This document shows, piece by piece, positions 54,348 to 63,276 of a stretch of DNA of 64,000 bases. Source of the DNA: Mycobacterium sp. AT1 (lineage in GTDB: Bacteria > Actinomycetota > Actinomycetes > Mycobacteriales > Mycobacteriaceae); contig NZ_MVOC01000007.1 of NCBI RefSeq assembly GCF_002043095.1, positions 62,001 through 126,000 on the forward strand, written 5' to 3'. The notes under the pieces are model-generated. The model saw only the letters and a program-made list of their open reading frames with translations, was not told the DNA's origin and did not search any database. The position numbers and the translations under genes were made by a program. Each line of letters opens with the position of its first letter. Position 1 is the stretch's first letter.

Positions 54348-55178
54348 ATGCGTCAGGTGTTTCGGTGTGTTCTGGCAATGATCGGAGCCAGCACACTCGT
54401 TGCTGCGGCGCCCGTGGGCACCAGCACGGCGGCGGCCGCTGCGCCGACCATTGCGTCGGTGCTCCCCGCCAGAGGCGAGGTGGTTGGCGTCGCGCATCCG
54501 GTGGTGATGACCTTCAGCACGCCGGTCGCCGACCGGCTCGCCACCGAGCGCTCGCTCGACGTGAAGTCGTCGCCTGCGATGACGGGCACGTACGAATGGC
54601 TGAGTCCCACCTCCCTGCAATGGGTGCCCGACAGGTTCTGGCCGGCGCACAGCACCGTCGCGCTTTCGATGGGTCGCTTCAAGACCGAATTCGTCACGGG
54701 CGCCGAGGTAGTGGGGATCGCCGACCTCACGGCGCACACGTTCACGGTCCGCATCGACGGCGTCGACACGGGACCGCCGTCCGAGGTTCCCACCCCGCAC
54801 CACCGACCGCACTGGGGCGAGCCGGGCGTACTACCAGCGTCGATGGGTAGGGCCGAGTACCCGACACCGGTAGGCACGTACACCGTCCTCGGCAAGAACC
54901 GGACGGTGTTCATGGATTCGAGCAGCGTGGGCATCCCCGTCAGCGCCCCCGACGGATACCAAATGGACGTCGACTTCGCCGTGCGGATCACCAGCCGTGG
55001 CCTCTTCGTCCACTCCGCTCCGTGGGCAGTCAACTCAATGGGGTACGAGAACGTCAGCCACGGCTGCATCAACCTCAGTCCCGAGGACGCCGAGTGGTAC
55101 TACAACACCGTCAACGTTGGCGACCCGGTGATCATTCAGGAGAACAGCATCGAAGTCCCGCGAACGGTGACGCGATGA
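54348..55178 (+). CDS. ldtA: L,D-transpeptidase, LdtA-like
   Basis: 276 aa. A signal peptide (about 1-32) precedes an Ig-like domain (PARGEVVGVAHPVVMTFSTPVADR, YEWLSPTSLQWVPDRFW) and the YkuD catalytic domain with VHSAPWAVNSMGYENVSHGCINLS, where His and Cys (HGC) are catalytic. As I remember, this matches LdtMt1 of M. tuberculosis closely. It forms 3-3 crosslinks in peptidoglycan outside the membrane. The domain order and length are normal. GGGAG sits 2-6 bp before the ATG. Confidence 0.93.
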   Translation: MRQVFRCVLAMIGASTLVAAAPVGTSTAAAAAPTIASVLPARGEVVGVAHPVVMTFSTPVADRLATERSLDVKSSPAMTGTYEWLSPTSLQWVPDRFWPAHSTVALSMGRFKTEFVTGAEVVGIADLTAHTFTVRIDGVDTGPPSEVPTPHHRPHWGEPGVLPASMGRAEYPTPVGTYTVLGKNRTVFMDSSSVGIPVSAPDGYQMDVDFAVRITSRGLFVHSAPWAVNSMGYENVSHGCINLSPEDAEWYYNTVNVGDPVIIQENSIEVPRTVTR

Positions 55179-55260
55179 CCGCGCTGCGCGGGTTCGCGGA
55201 ATGGGCGGCCGCGGGACGTCACCGTTTGGATACGACACGGCGTGGTCGTGTCTCCAGTAC

Positions 55261-55270
55261 GAATTTGCTG
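55261..55270. promoter_or_regulatory. GAATTTGCTG element, copy 2
   Basis: Exact second copy of the 10-mer at 54221, here 97 bp upstream of the Pro-rich exported protein, with AATTGACA 5 bp further on. Confidence 0.3.
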
Positions 55271-55366
55271 CCGATAATTGACAGTGTCGTCGGTCGGCAG
55301 CAGCAGGGCGATTCGCCGCTTTACAACAAATGTGGAATGAGAACGAAAATGAAGGAGTCGACGTCG

Positions 55367-55840
55367 ATGACGATCTTGGATCGATTCAACATCGGGTTGG
55401 TAGGGGCCGTTGCTGGGTTGTGCGGGGTCGCCATGGGTCTGAGCCCCGGCGCCTCGGCCGCCCCATTCGCAACGGGTGGCTACGAGTGCGTCGCGCCGGC
55501 GGCTGGCGGCGCCGCTCCCGCGGCAGGCGGCCCGGCCGTCTGTGCCCCGGTGGCCGACATGGCCGGTGTACCGATGGGTCTGCCGGGCCCGCCGCCACCG
55601 ATCGCACCGCCGCCCGTGGTGCCGCCGATCGCACCGCCACCCGTCGTGCCGCCGCTCGTCCCGCCGCCCATTGTCCCGCCCATCGTTCCGGCCGCCGCAC
55701 CACTGGCACCCGCGGTCGGCGGCATGGGTGGGCTTGGCGGCTACGGCGGCAAGGGCGATCCGATCCTTCCGCCCGCCGCGGGTGCACCGGCTCCCGGCCA
55801 GCCGATCCTGCCGGGTCCGGCCGCCAGGGGTGCAAGCTAG
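55367..55840 (+). CDS. Pro/Val-rich exported protein
   Basis: 157 aa from the ATG at 55367; GAAGGAG lies 10 bp upstream. In-frame ATGs at 55337 and 55349 would add a basic N terminus and cannot be excluded. Signal peptide ends in PGASA. The mature protein has two cysteines and then long Pro-Pro-Ile/Val-Val repeats (PPPIAPPPVVPP-type units) and a Gly-rich end. It is likely a cell-wall extending protein. It follows ldtA with 188 bp between and ends near a hairpin shared with the convergent ABC gene. Confidence 0.7.
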   Translation: MTILDRFNIGLVGAVAGLCGVAMGLSPGASAAPFATGGYECVAPAAGGAAPAAGGPAVCAPVADMAGVPMGLPGPPPPIAPPPVVPPIAPPPVVPPLVPPPIVPPIVPAAAPLAPAVGGMGGLGGYGGKGDPILPPAAGAPAPGQPILPGPAARGAS

Positions 55841-55855
55841 CCGTTCGTCACCGAT

Positions 55856-55896
55856 GGGTCGTGAACCGCGCGCAGTTGCCGCGCCGTTCACGACCC
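55856..55896. terminator. Hairpin between convergent genes
   Basis: GGGTCGTGAAC (55856-55866) pairs with GTTCACGACCC (55886-55896); after one C-C mismatch five more base pairs form, leaving a 7-nt loop. No T-run. It separates the Pro-rich gene from the ABC permease and could end transcripts from both sides. Confidence 0.5.
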
Positions 55897-55925
55897 GTCG
55901 TGCGTACTGGTGCGGTGAGGGCGGC

Positions 55926-56777
55926 TCACCGCTCGTCCGACCACCGGAAGACCGCAAGGCAGCCGATCAGGCCGCCGACGCTCCACGCCGTCAGCATCAG
56001 GAAGATCCGCCAGTGCTCCCAGCTGCCTGCCGGCTCGAAGACGACCATCTCCGGCGGCAGGAGCACCGAGCGAAATCCTTGGGCCATCCACTTGATCGGG
56101 AAGATCGAGCCGATGGTCAGCATCCAGGCCGGCAGCACGACGAGTGGCACGTAGGTTCCCGAGACGAACTGCAGGGCCACCGACGGCCCGTTGGTGATGA
56201 CCGCGGCCGACACGGCGTTGCTGGCATAGTTGCTGATGAAAATGCCCAGCAGGGAACAACTTACGGTGCCGAGGACGAAGACCCACGTCAACGTGAACCA
56301 TCCGGCGGGGTCGCTGGGCAGGTGCAGGTCGAACACGAGCACCCCCACCGCAAGGAGGATCACCGCCTCGGCGAAGCTGACCACCGCGACCAAGGCGATC
56401 TTGCCGACGAAATACGAGGTCGCGGTCGTCGGCGTCCCGCGGAGTCGCCTCAAGCCGCCCGTGTCGCGGTCGGCGGCGATGCTGATGCCCAAGTTGATGA
56501 ACGACGTCGACAGAATCCCGTAGGCCAGCATGCTGGCCGCGATCACCGATCCGGTGCTGGTACTGCTGCCGGGCAACGTCGCGGTGAAGATCGAGCCCAG
56601 CAGTATGCAGATCACCGCAGGCATCGAGAACGTCAGCGCCACCTGCTCGGGCCTGCGGTAGAACATCTTCAGCTCGGGAACCACCCGCGACAGCCCGATT
56701 CGCAGCGCCGACGGCAACGGCGCCTCCGCCGCTGGCGCACGGTGCCGCGGCGCGACCTGGTCTCGCTCGACCGCCAT
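55926..56777 (-). CDS. ABC-2 type permease (DrrB-like)
   Basis: 283 aa. Six hydrophobic segments: the first at about 50-75 after RVVPELKMFYRRPEQ, with the central block SFAEAVILLAVGVLVFDLHL and LQFVSGTYVPLVVLPAWM, which is the typical ABC-2 FSG.Y.P..xLP motif. Together with the ATPase it should export a lipid or polyketide. It follows the ATPase stop directly (4-bp overlap), which in turn overlaps the PKS stop, so all belong to one transcript. Confidence 0.9.
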   Translation of the reverse strand: MAVERDQVAPRHRAPAAEAPLPSALRIGLSRVVPELKMFYRRPEQVALTFSMPAVICILLGSIFTATLPGSSTSTGSVIAASMLAYGILSTSFINLGISIAADRDTGGLRRLRGTPTTATSYFVGKIALVAVVSFAEAVILLAVGVLVFDLHLPSDPAGWFTLTWVFVLGTVSCSLLGIFISNYASNAVSAAVITNGPSVALQFVSGTYVPLVVLPAWMLTIGSIFPIKWMAQGFRSVLLPPEMVVFEPAGSWEHWRIFLMLTAWSVGGLIGCLAVFRWSDER

Positions 56778-57628
56778 CAGCCCTGACCAATCAGGTGCAG
56801 ATAGGCGTCCTCAAGCGTCGGCCGGGTGATCGTCAGCTCCGACAGTTCGGTGCCATCCTGACTGCGCGCCTTGACGAGATCGGTTGGCCGGTCGGTCTTC
56901 TCGACGTGAACGCCGTCGGCGTCGACCCACCGCACCGTGGCCGCCGCGCTCACGTGACCCGTCAGCTTGGTCGGCGAGTCCACCGCAACCACCCTGCCAC
57001 CGACGATCACCGCGACCCGGTCGGCCAACGCGGCGGCTTCCTCCAGGTAGTGGGTGGTCAGCACGATGGTGGTGCCGTCGGCGGCCAAGAGCCGAATGAG
57101 ATCCCAGAACTGGCGCCTTGCCTCGGGGTCGAACCCCGTCGTCGGCTCGTCGAGGAACAGCAGGTGGGGCATCCCGACGATGCCAAGCGCGACGTCGAGC
57201 CGACGCCGCTGGCCTCCCGAGAGCGTCCGCACCCTCTTGCCTGCGACGGCGTCGAGCCCGACGAGTTCGAGCACCTCACCCGGAGGGCGCACGGTGCCGT
57301 AGCAATTGGTGAACATCCGGACGGTCTCCGCCACGGTGAGCATTCCGGCGTCGCTGGCCTCTTGCAGGACGATGCCCACCTTGGCCCGCCAGTTGCGGCC
57401 CGCCGTCCCGGGGTCCTCCCCCAGTACCCGCACCTCGCCGGCATCACGCTTGCGGTTGCCCTCGAGGATTTCGATCGTGGTCGACTTGCCCGCGCCGTTG
57501 GGACCGAGGATCGCGAAGATCTCGCCGTAGTCGACGTCGAGGTCCAGGTCGCGAACCGCCGATAGTCGCCGATAGGACTTGGCGAGACCCCGCACCCGCA
57601 CCGCAGATGACTTGTCCGCCTGCGTCAT
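56777..57628 (-). CDS. ABC exporter ATPase (DrrA-like)
   Basis: 283 aa. Walker A GPNGAGKST, Q-loop VLQEASD, signature TLSGGQRRRLDVAL, Walker B LLFLDEPTTGFD and the H-loop LTTHYLEEA are all intact. The C-terminal domain (about 215-283) is like that of the DrrA/NodI group. The ATG at 57628 overlaps the PKS stop (ATGA), so the exporter is tied to polyketide production. Confidence 0.93.
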   Translation of the reverse strand: MTQADKSSAVRVRGLAKSYRRLSAVRDLDLDVDYGEIFAILGPNGAGKSTTIEILEGNRKRDAGEVRVLGEDPGTAGRNWRAKVGIVLQEASDAGMLTVAETVRMFTNCYGTVRPPGEVLELVGLDAVAGKRVRTLSGGQRRRLDVALGIVGMPHLLFLDEPTTGFDPEARRQFWDLIRLLAADGTTIVLTTHYLEEAAALADRVAVIVGGRVVAVDSPTKLTGHVSAAATVRWVDADGVHVEKTDRPTDLVKARSQDGTELSELTITRPTLEDAYLHLIGQG

Positions 57629-60600
57629 CAGCGACCCGGTTCCTGCTCGGCGGACTCGTCATCGAGCTCGAGAAGCAGTCGCCGAAGGTCGTCATCGGAC
57701 AACGCGTCGATCAGGCCGTCGAGGTCGTGGGCGTCGTCGCCGGCGGGTTCGGCCGGCGCTTCGGCGACCGCGGTGTCCGCGCCGTGGAGTGAGTCGACCT
57801 CGGCGAGTACGCGGACGGCCAGCGAGTCCACGCTCACGCCGCGGAGGATTTCGAGCACCGGGAGGTCGATGGCGAAGGTCGTGTTGATTCGGATCCGGAA
57901 GTCCATGGCCATCATCGAGTCCAACCCGACGTCGTCGAGGATGTCGTCGGGCTCGATGTCGTCCACGGCGCAGTCGAACACGCCTGCGACGGTGCGCCGC
58001 AGCTGATCGGTGACCACGCCGAGCCGCTCGGGTTCCGGCAGACCGGCGAGCAGCTCCAGCATCGACGAAGTCGAGTCGCCTTCGAGCAGTGGCACTTCGG
58101 TTGCCTCGAGTTCGGCGAACATCTTCGGCAACCCGGCGCTGAACCCCACCTGGCGCGCTCGACCCCAGTCCGCGGTGATCGCGATGACATGCGGTGTCTT
58201 CTGGTTGATCAGCCGGTCCAGGATGCGGGCGCCCGCCGACGGGGTTATCAGCTCGATGCCACGGTGTGCGTAGACCTTCTCCAATCGCAGTTCCTCGACC
58301 ATTCCCACCGACCACGGGCCCCACCCAACGGTGAGCGCAGGCAGACCCTGCGCCTGGCGGCTGTGGGCGAACGCGTCGAGGAATGCGTTGGCCGCGGCGT
58401 AGTTGCCCTGTCCGGGCGACGCGATCGCCGACCCGGCCGAACCGAACATCACGAAGAACTCCAGATCGTGGTCTCTGAAGGTGTCGTGCAACGCCCGGGT
58501 GCCGATCATCTTGGGCGCCAATACCTTCGCGAAGTCGTCCTCGCTCATGTTCATCAGCAGTTGGTCGTGAACGGTGCCCGCGGCATGGATGATACCGCGG
58601 ACGGGCCTGCCATCCTCGCGGACGTGGTCGGCCAACCACGCCTGCACTTGCCCAACGTGGGTGACGTCGACGCTCGCGGTGCTCACCCGCGCCCCGAGTC
58701 GTTCGACGGCCCGGATCGCGTCGACGGTCGCGAACTGGTCGTCGCCCTCGGCCAGCGTCGACCACGTGTTCCGCGGGGGAACCGCACTCCGGCTCAGCAG
58801 CACGATGTGCCGGGCCCCGCGCTCGGCGAGGTAGGTCGCCACGGTGCGGCCAAGCGCACCGACGCCACCGGTGACGACGTAGGTCGCGTCGGGGGTCAGT
58901 GTGGTCGGGAAGGCCTTCGTCAGGCTCTGACTGACGCGGATCCGGGGCACGAAGACGTCACGACCACGGATCGCGATCTGGTCCTCCGGATCCTGCGCGA
59001 GGACGTAGTCGACGACACGCGAGGCGGTTTCGCCCGCGTCGTCGGCGTCGTCGACGTCGACCAAGCCGCCCCACCGCTCGGCGAACTCGTGATGGCCGAT
59101 GACTCGTCCGAGCCCCCACACCGCGGCCTGGTCGGCGACGCACGAGGCGGTTCCCGGTGCCGCCTGCGCGTTGGCCGTGACGAGGTACAGCCGGGGTGCG
59201 ACGGTGTCGTGCGCGGCGAGTGACTTGACCAGCCGCAGCACCGTGAAGACGCCCAGGTGCAGATTCGCGTCGGCGGTCGCCGGGTCGGCGGGGTCGGCGA
59301 CGACGTCGACTGGCCAGCAGTCGACGACGCCGGCGAGGTCGGCGTCGCGGTCGAGGTGCGTGGTCACGAGCTGCGACAGCTGTTCGGCGCGTTCGGGATT
59401 CACCACGTATCCGCCGTCGACCTCGGTCAGCGCGGCGACGGACCCGTGGGCCACCGTGCGCACGCGGTGGCCACGACCGCGCAGCGTCTCCGCGATCGCG
59501 TTGCCGACGCCGCCTTCGTCGACGAGGACGAGCCAGCATTGATCCTCCACCGCGGGCCCGACGGAGGTGTCGTCCTTCTCGACCCAGTGGATCTCGTAGA
59601 GACCCTTGTCGACGCGCTCGGGTGACATGCGGGACGAAGAGCTCAGCGACTCCACCGTGAAGCCGTCGAAGACCGCGAGCGCTTCGCCGAGCTGGTTCCT
59701 GACGGTGATGTCGGCTTCGATGCGGTCCGTGGTCGCCGAGACGACCCGGACGTCCACCGTCATCTTCGCCTCGGGCGGCGCGTAGACGGCACTGTGCCGA
59801 ATCCGGGCAGGCAGAAACGGGTCGGACGGCCCGTCTTGGCCAAGAAGCATTGTGCCGAAGAGTGTTTGGAACGCACCGTCGACGAGCGCGGGATGGAAGC
59901 GATAGTCGACGAGTTCGTCGGCGATCGTTTCCGGCACGGCGAGCCGGGCAACCGACCAGTCCGTACCGCCGACGATCTCGGTGACGGGACGGAACGCCTC
60001 GCCGTAACCGAAGCCGAGGCCCTCGGTCCTGGCGTAGAACTCGTCACCGGAGGTGGGGATCACCTCGTCAGCAGGGACGTCATGGCGGCCGGGTGCCGTG
60101 GGCAGCGCGCGCAGTGCGGCGGTGGCGGTGATCGTCCACTTGACCTCCCCGTCGGGCGTCGCGGTGAACGCGGCGAACTCCAGGGTGCCGTTGTCCTCGT
60201 TGAGCGTGGTCCGCATGATGGGATCGCACGTCTCGTCGAGGATCACCGCACGAAGGAACTCGAGATCGTCGACGGCGAGGTCGGTGCCGTAGTGCTCCCT
60301 CGCGGCGGCCAATGCCATCTCGACGTACACCGCCCCAGGCACGACGACGCTTCCCTGGACCTGGTGGTCGGCGAGGAACGGGAAGTGGGATGCGCTGAGC
60401 TCGGCTTCCCAGGACGGCCGCACGCCGCTGACCGGTTGGCCAAGCAGCGGATGGACCGGATCGAAGTGCAGGTCCTCCGACGCCTCCGGTGTCTCGTTCC
60501 AGTAGCGCTTGTTCTGCCACGGATAGGACGGCAGCTTCACGCGTTGCGCAGCCCCGCGAGGGTGCACCGCGCCCCATGCCACGTCGTGGCCGTTGCAATG

Positions 60601-63162
60601 CAGTGCGCCAAGGCAATTCAGCAGGGTCCGGCCGTCGTCGTCGTTGCGGCGCTGGGCGGCGAGGACGAGCGCCTTCTCGGTTCCGGCGGTCTCGAAGATC
60701 GACGCCGCCAGCACGGGATGCGGGCCCAGCTCGACGAAGTGGGTGTAGCCGTCGTCGAGCATTCGGCGCAGGGCGGGCTCGAAGAGCACCGTCGCGCGGG
60801 TGTTCTGCCACCAGTAGGCGGCGCCTGCGGTGTAGCCGTCGAGCCGCTCGCCGGTGACCGTCGAGTAGAGCGGAATCGTGGCCTGGTTCGAGGACAGTCC
60901 GTCGAAGGCGTCGAAGAGCTCGTCCTTCACCAGATCCATGTAGTGGGTGTGGTACGGAACCTTCACGGCGAGATGGCGATTGAACACCTGAGCGTCGTCC
61001 AGCTGGCGGGCGAGGTCGTCGAGCACCTCGGCGTCGCCGGCGACGGTCACCGCCGACGGACTGTTGATCGCGGCGATCGACACTCGCCGGGTGAACTCGT
61101 CGAGAGTCTTCTGGTCGACGGTCGCCATGAGCGTCTCGGCGTCGAGGCCGACGGCGAGCATGCGACCCATCCCGCTGGTGCGCTGTTGAAGTCGGCTGCG
61201 GTGGTAGATCACCCGCACGGCGTCGGAGAAGCTCAGCAGCCCGGCCAGATGATGGGCGGCCACCTCGCCTGCACTGTGCCCGACCACCGCGTCGGGACGG
61301 ATTCCGAAGTGCTCGAGCTGCGCCGCCAGCGCGACCTGGATGGCGAAGTTGGCGGGTTGCGCGAACTCCGTCTCCCCCATCCGCGTGCTGGCCTCGTCGC
61401 GCCGAAGTTCCTCCAGCAGTGACCAGTCCGCGTACCGGGACAACTCTCGGTCGGTGCGCTCCATGCTCTCGGTGAAGACGTCGAACACGCCGAGCAGCCC
61501 ACGGCACATCCCCCACCACTGGGGGCCCATGCCGGTGCAGACGAACGCGAGCTTCGGTGGGATGGGGTTGGTGCGTCCTGCGGAGATCTGGCCGCCGTCG
61601 GCGAGTGCCTGCAGCTGGTCGAGCGCGTCGGTGATCCCGTCGGCGATCAGCGTGTGGCGGTGGTTCAGGTGGGCCCGCCGTTGCCCGAGGGTGTACGCGA
61701 GATCGGCCAGCGTGACCTCGGGATGGTTGCCCACGTGCTCGGCCAACTGGCGGGCCGTCGCCACCAGAGCCTCCTCGCTGCGCGCAGAGATCGGCAGCAC
61801 CGTCAACGGCACTGTTGCCGAATGAGTTTCGGCATCGGTCTCGGCGGCGACGGGCGGTTCGGCGAGCACGACGTGGGCGTTGGTGCCGCCGAATCCGAAC
61901 GAGTTGACCCCGGCAATGCGCCGCTCGCACTCGGGGAAGGGGCGACCCGTCGTCGGAACGTCGATGCCCAGCTCGGCGAGGTCCAGATCGCCACTGGGAG
62001 TGTGGAAGTGCAGGTTGGCGGGGACGAAGCCGTGCTTGAGCACCAACGCCGTCTTGATCAGCCCGGCCACCCCCGCGCCTGCCTCGAGGTGTCCGATGTT
62101 GGTCTTCACCGAGCCGATGAGCAGAGGTTCGCCTGCGGGCCGCCCCGCGGCGAGCGCGCTCGCCAGGGCGCGCATCTCGACGGGATCCCCGACGGGCGTG
62201 CCGGTTCCATGCGCCTCGACGTAGCCGACGTCGGCGGGTTCGACGCCCGCCTTGCGGAGGGCGTCGACGATGGCGGCTTCCTGGGCCTCCTTGCGGGGCA
62301 CGGTGATGCCGTCGGTGTGGCCGTCCTGCGACACCGCGGTGCCGAGAATCTGGGCGTAGACCTCGTCGCCGTCGCGCACCGCCTGCGCGAGGGGTTTGAC
62401 GACGACGACCGCGCCGCCCTCCCCCCGTGCGTAACCGTTGGCGGATTCGTCGAAGGCCTTGCTACGCCCGTCGGGGCTGAGGAACCCGCTCTTGGACTCC
62501 GCAATCGCGGTGTTGGGTCCCAGCATGACGTTCACGCCGCCGGCGAGGGCGACGTCGCATTCGCCGTTCCAGATGGCCTGCGCCGCCAGGTGAACCGCGA
62601 CGAGCGAACTCGAACAGGCGGTGTCGATCGTCATGCTCGGCCCGCGGAAGTCGAAGGCGAACGAGATTCGATTCGCCAACATCGTCATCATCATTCCGGT
62701 CGACGAGTGGGTCTTGAATCGGTAGCGACTGGTGCGGCCCTGGTTCTGCAGGAGTTGGTAGTCCAGGGTGAAGCCGCCGATGAACACGCCCACCCGGGTG
62801 CCGGCCAAGGAGTCGGCGGGGATGCCCCCGTCCTCCAGCGCCTCCCAGGTGGCCTGCAACAGGAGGCGCTGCTGCGGGTCGAGCAGGTGGGCTTCCCGTG
62901 GGGAGATGCCGAAGAACTGTGGGTCGAATTGGTCGACCTCGTCCAAGAATCCGCCTCGGCGGGTGACCATCTTGCCGACCTTGCCCGGATGCGGGTCGTG
63001 GAAGCGGGCGGCGTTCCAGCGCGATTCGGGCACGACGCGCGTGGCGTCGGTGCCGCTGCACAGCAGGTCCCAGTAGCTCTCCGGGGAGTCGACGGCACCG
63101 GGCAGGCGGCATCCGATTCCGACGATCGCCAAGGGTTCGTGACCGCTTCGTTCAGCCAGCAT
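57628..63162 (-). CDS. Type I polyketide synthase, KS-AT-DH-KR-ACP
   Basis: 1844 aa. KS at about 8-435, catalytic Cys about 182 in DTACSSS. AT at about 550-850, Ser about 628 in GHSAGEV. DH at about 905-1180, His about 932 in LADHQVQGSVVVPG. KR NADPH motif TGGVGALG at about 1429. ACP with the phosphopantetheine Ser about 1748 in GLDSMMAM. No ER or thioesterase. The AT region that normally reads HAFH or YASH is YHTH (VPYHTHYMD), so the extender cannot be called. One complete module with no thioesterase suggests an iterative or chain-transfer role. AAAGGA precedes the ATG. Upstream is a halogenase-like enzyme, downstream an ABC exporter. Confidence 0.95.
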   Translation of the reverse strand: MLAERSGHEPLAIVGIGCRLPGAVDSPESYWDLLCSGTDATRVVPESRWNAARFHDPHPGKVGKMVTRRGGFLDEVDQFDPQFFGISPREAHLLDPQQRLLLQATWEALEDGGIPADSLAGTRVGVFIGGFTLDYQLLQNQGRTSRYRFKTHSSTGMMMTMLANRISFAFDFRGPSMTIDTACSSSLVAVHLAAQAIWNGECDVALAGGVNVMLGPNTAIAESKSGFLSPDGRSKAFDESANGYARGEGGAVVVVKPLAQAVRDGDEVYAQILGTAVSQDGHTDGITVPRKEAQEAAIVDALRKAGVEPADVGYVEAHGTGTPVGDPVEMRALASALAAGRPAGEPLLIGSVKTNIGHLEAGAGVAGLIKTALVLKHGFVPANLHFHTPSGDLDLAELGIDVPTTGRPFPECERRIAGVNSFGFGGTNAHVVLAEPPVAAETDAETHSATVPLTVLPISARSEEALVATARQLAEHVGNHPEVTLADLAYTLGQRRAHLNHRHTLIADGITDALDQLQALADGGQISAGRTNPIPPKLAFVCTGMGPQWWGMCRGLLGVFDVFTESMERTDRELSRYADWSLLEELRRDEASTRMGETEFAQPANFAIQVALAAQLEHFGIRPDAVVGHSAGEVAAHHLAGLLSFSDAVRVIYHRSRLQQRTSGMGRMLAVGLDAETLMATVDQKTLDEFTRRVSIAAINSPSAVTVAGDAEVLDDLARQLDDAQVFNRHLAVKVPYHTHYMDLVKDELFDAFDGLSSNQATIPLYSTVTGERLDGYTAGAAYWWQNTRATVLFEPALRRMLDDGYTHFVELGPHPVLAASIFETAGTEKALVLAAQRRNDDDGRTLLNCLGALHCNGHDVAWGAVHPRGAAQRVKLPSYPWQNKRYWNETPEASEDLHFDPVHPLLGQPVSGVRPSWEAELSASHFPFLADHQVQGSVVVPGAVYVEMALAAAREHYGTDLAVDDLEFLRAVILDETCDPIMRTTLNEDNGTLEFAAFTATPDGEVKWTITATAALRALPTAPGRHDVPADEVIPTSGDEFYARTEGLGFGYGEAFRPVTEIVGGTDWSVARLAVPETIADELVDYRFHPALVDGAFQTLFGTMLLGQDGPSDPFLPARIRHSAVYAPPEAKMTVDVRVVSATTDRIEADITVRNQLGEALAVFDGFTVESLSSSSRMSPERVDKGLYEIHWVEKDDTSVGPAVEDQCWLVLVDEGGVGNAIAETLRGRGHRVRTVAHGSVAALTEVDGGYVVNPERAEQLSQLVTTHLDRDADLAGVVDCWPVDVVADPADPATADANLHLGVFTVLRLVKSLAAHDTVAPRLYLVTANAQAAPGTASCVADQAAVWGLGRVIGHHEFAERWGGLVDVDDADDAGETASRVVDYVLAQDPEDQIAIRGRDVFVPRIRVSQSLTKAFPTTLTPDATYVVTGGVGALGRTVATYLAERGARHIVLLSRSAVPPRNTWSTLAEGDDQFATVDAIRAVERLGARVSTASVDVTHVGQVQAWLADHVREDGRPVRGIIHAAGTVHDQLLMNMSEDDFAKVLAPKMIGTRALHDTFRDHDLEFFVMFGSAGSAIASPGQGNYAAANAFLDAFAHSRQAQGLPALTVGWGPWSVGMVEELRLEKVYAHRGIELITPSAGARILDRLINQKTPHVIAITADWGRARQVGFSAGLPKMFAELEATEVPLLEGDSTSSMLELLAGLPEPERLGVVTDQLRRTVAGVFDCAVDDIEPDDILDDVGLDSMMAMDFRIRINTTFAIDLPVLEILRGVSVDSLAVRVLAEVDSLHGADTAVAEAPAEPAGDDAHDLDGLIDALSDDDLRRLLLELDDESAEQEPGR

Positions 63163-63276
63163 GTCGTGTCCTTTGCCCCCACCATCTGTGTTGAATCACG
63201 AAAGGTTGCCCTGCCGCTCACGCGGTACAGGGCTCTTCATTACTTCGTATTGACGGCCGCGTCGGATGGGGTGGCG

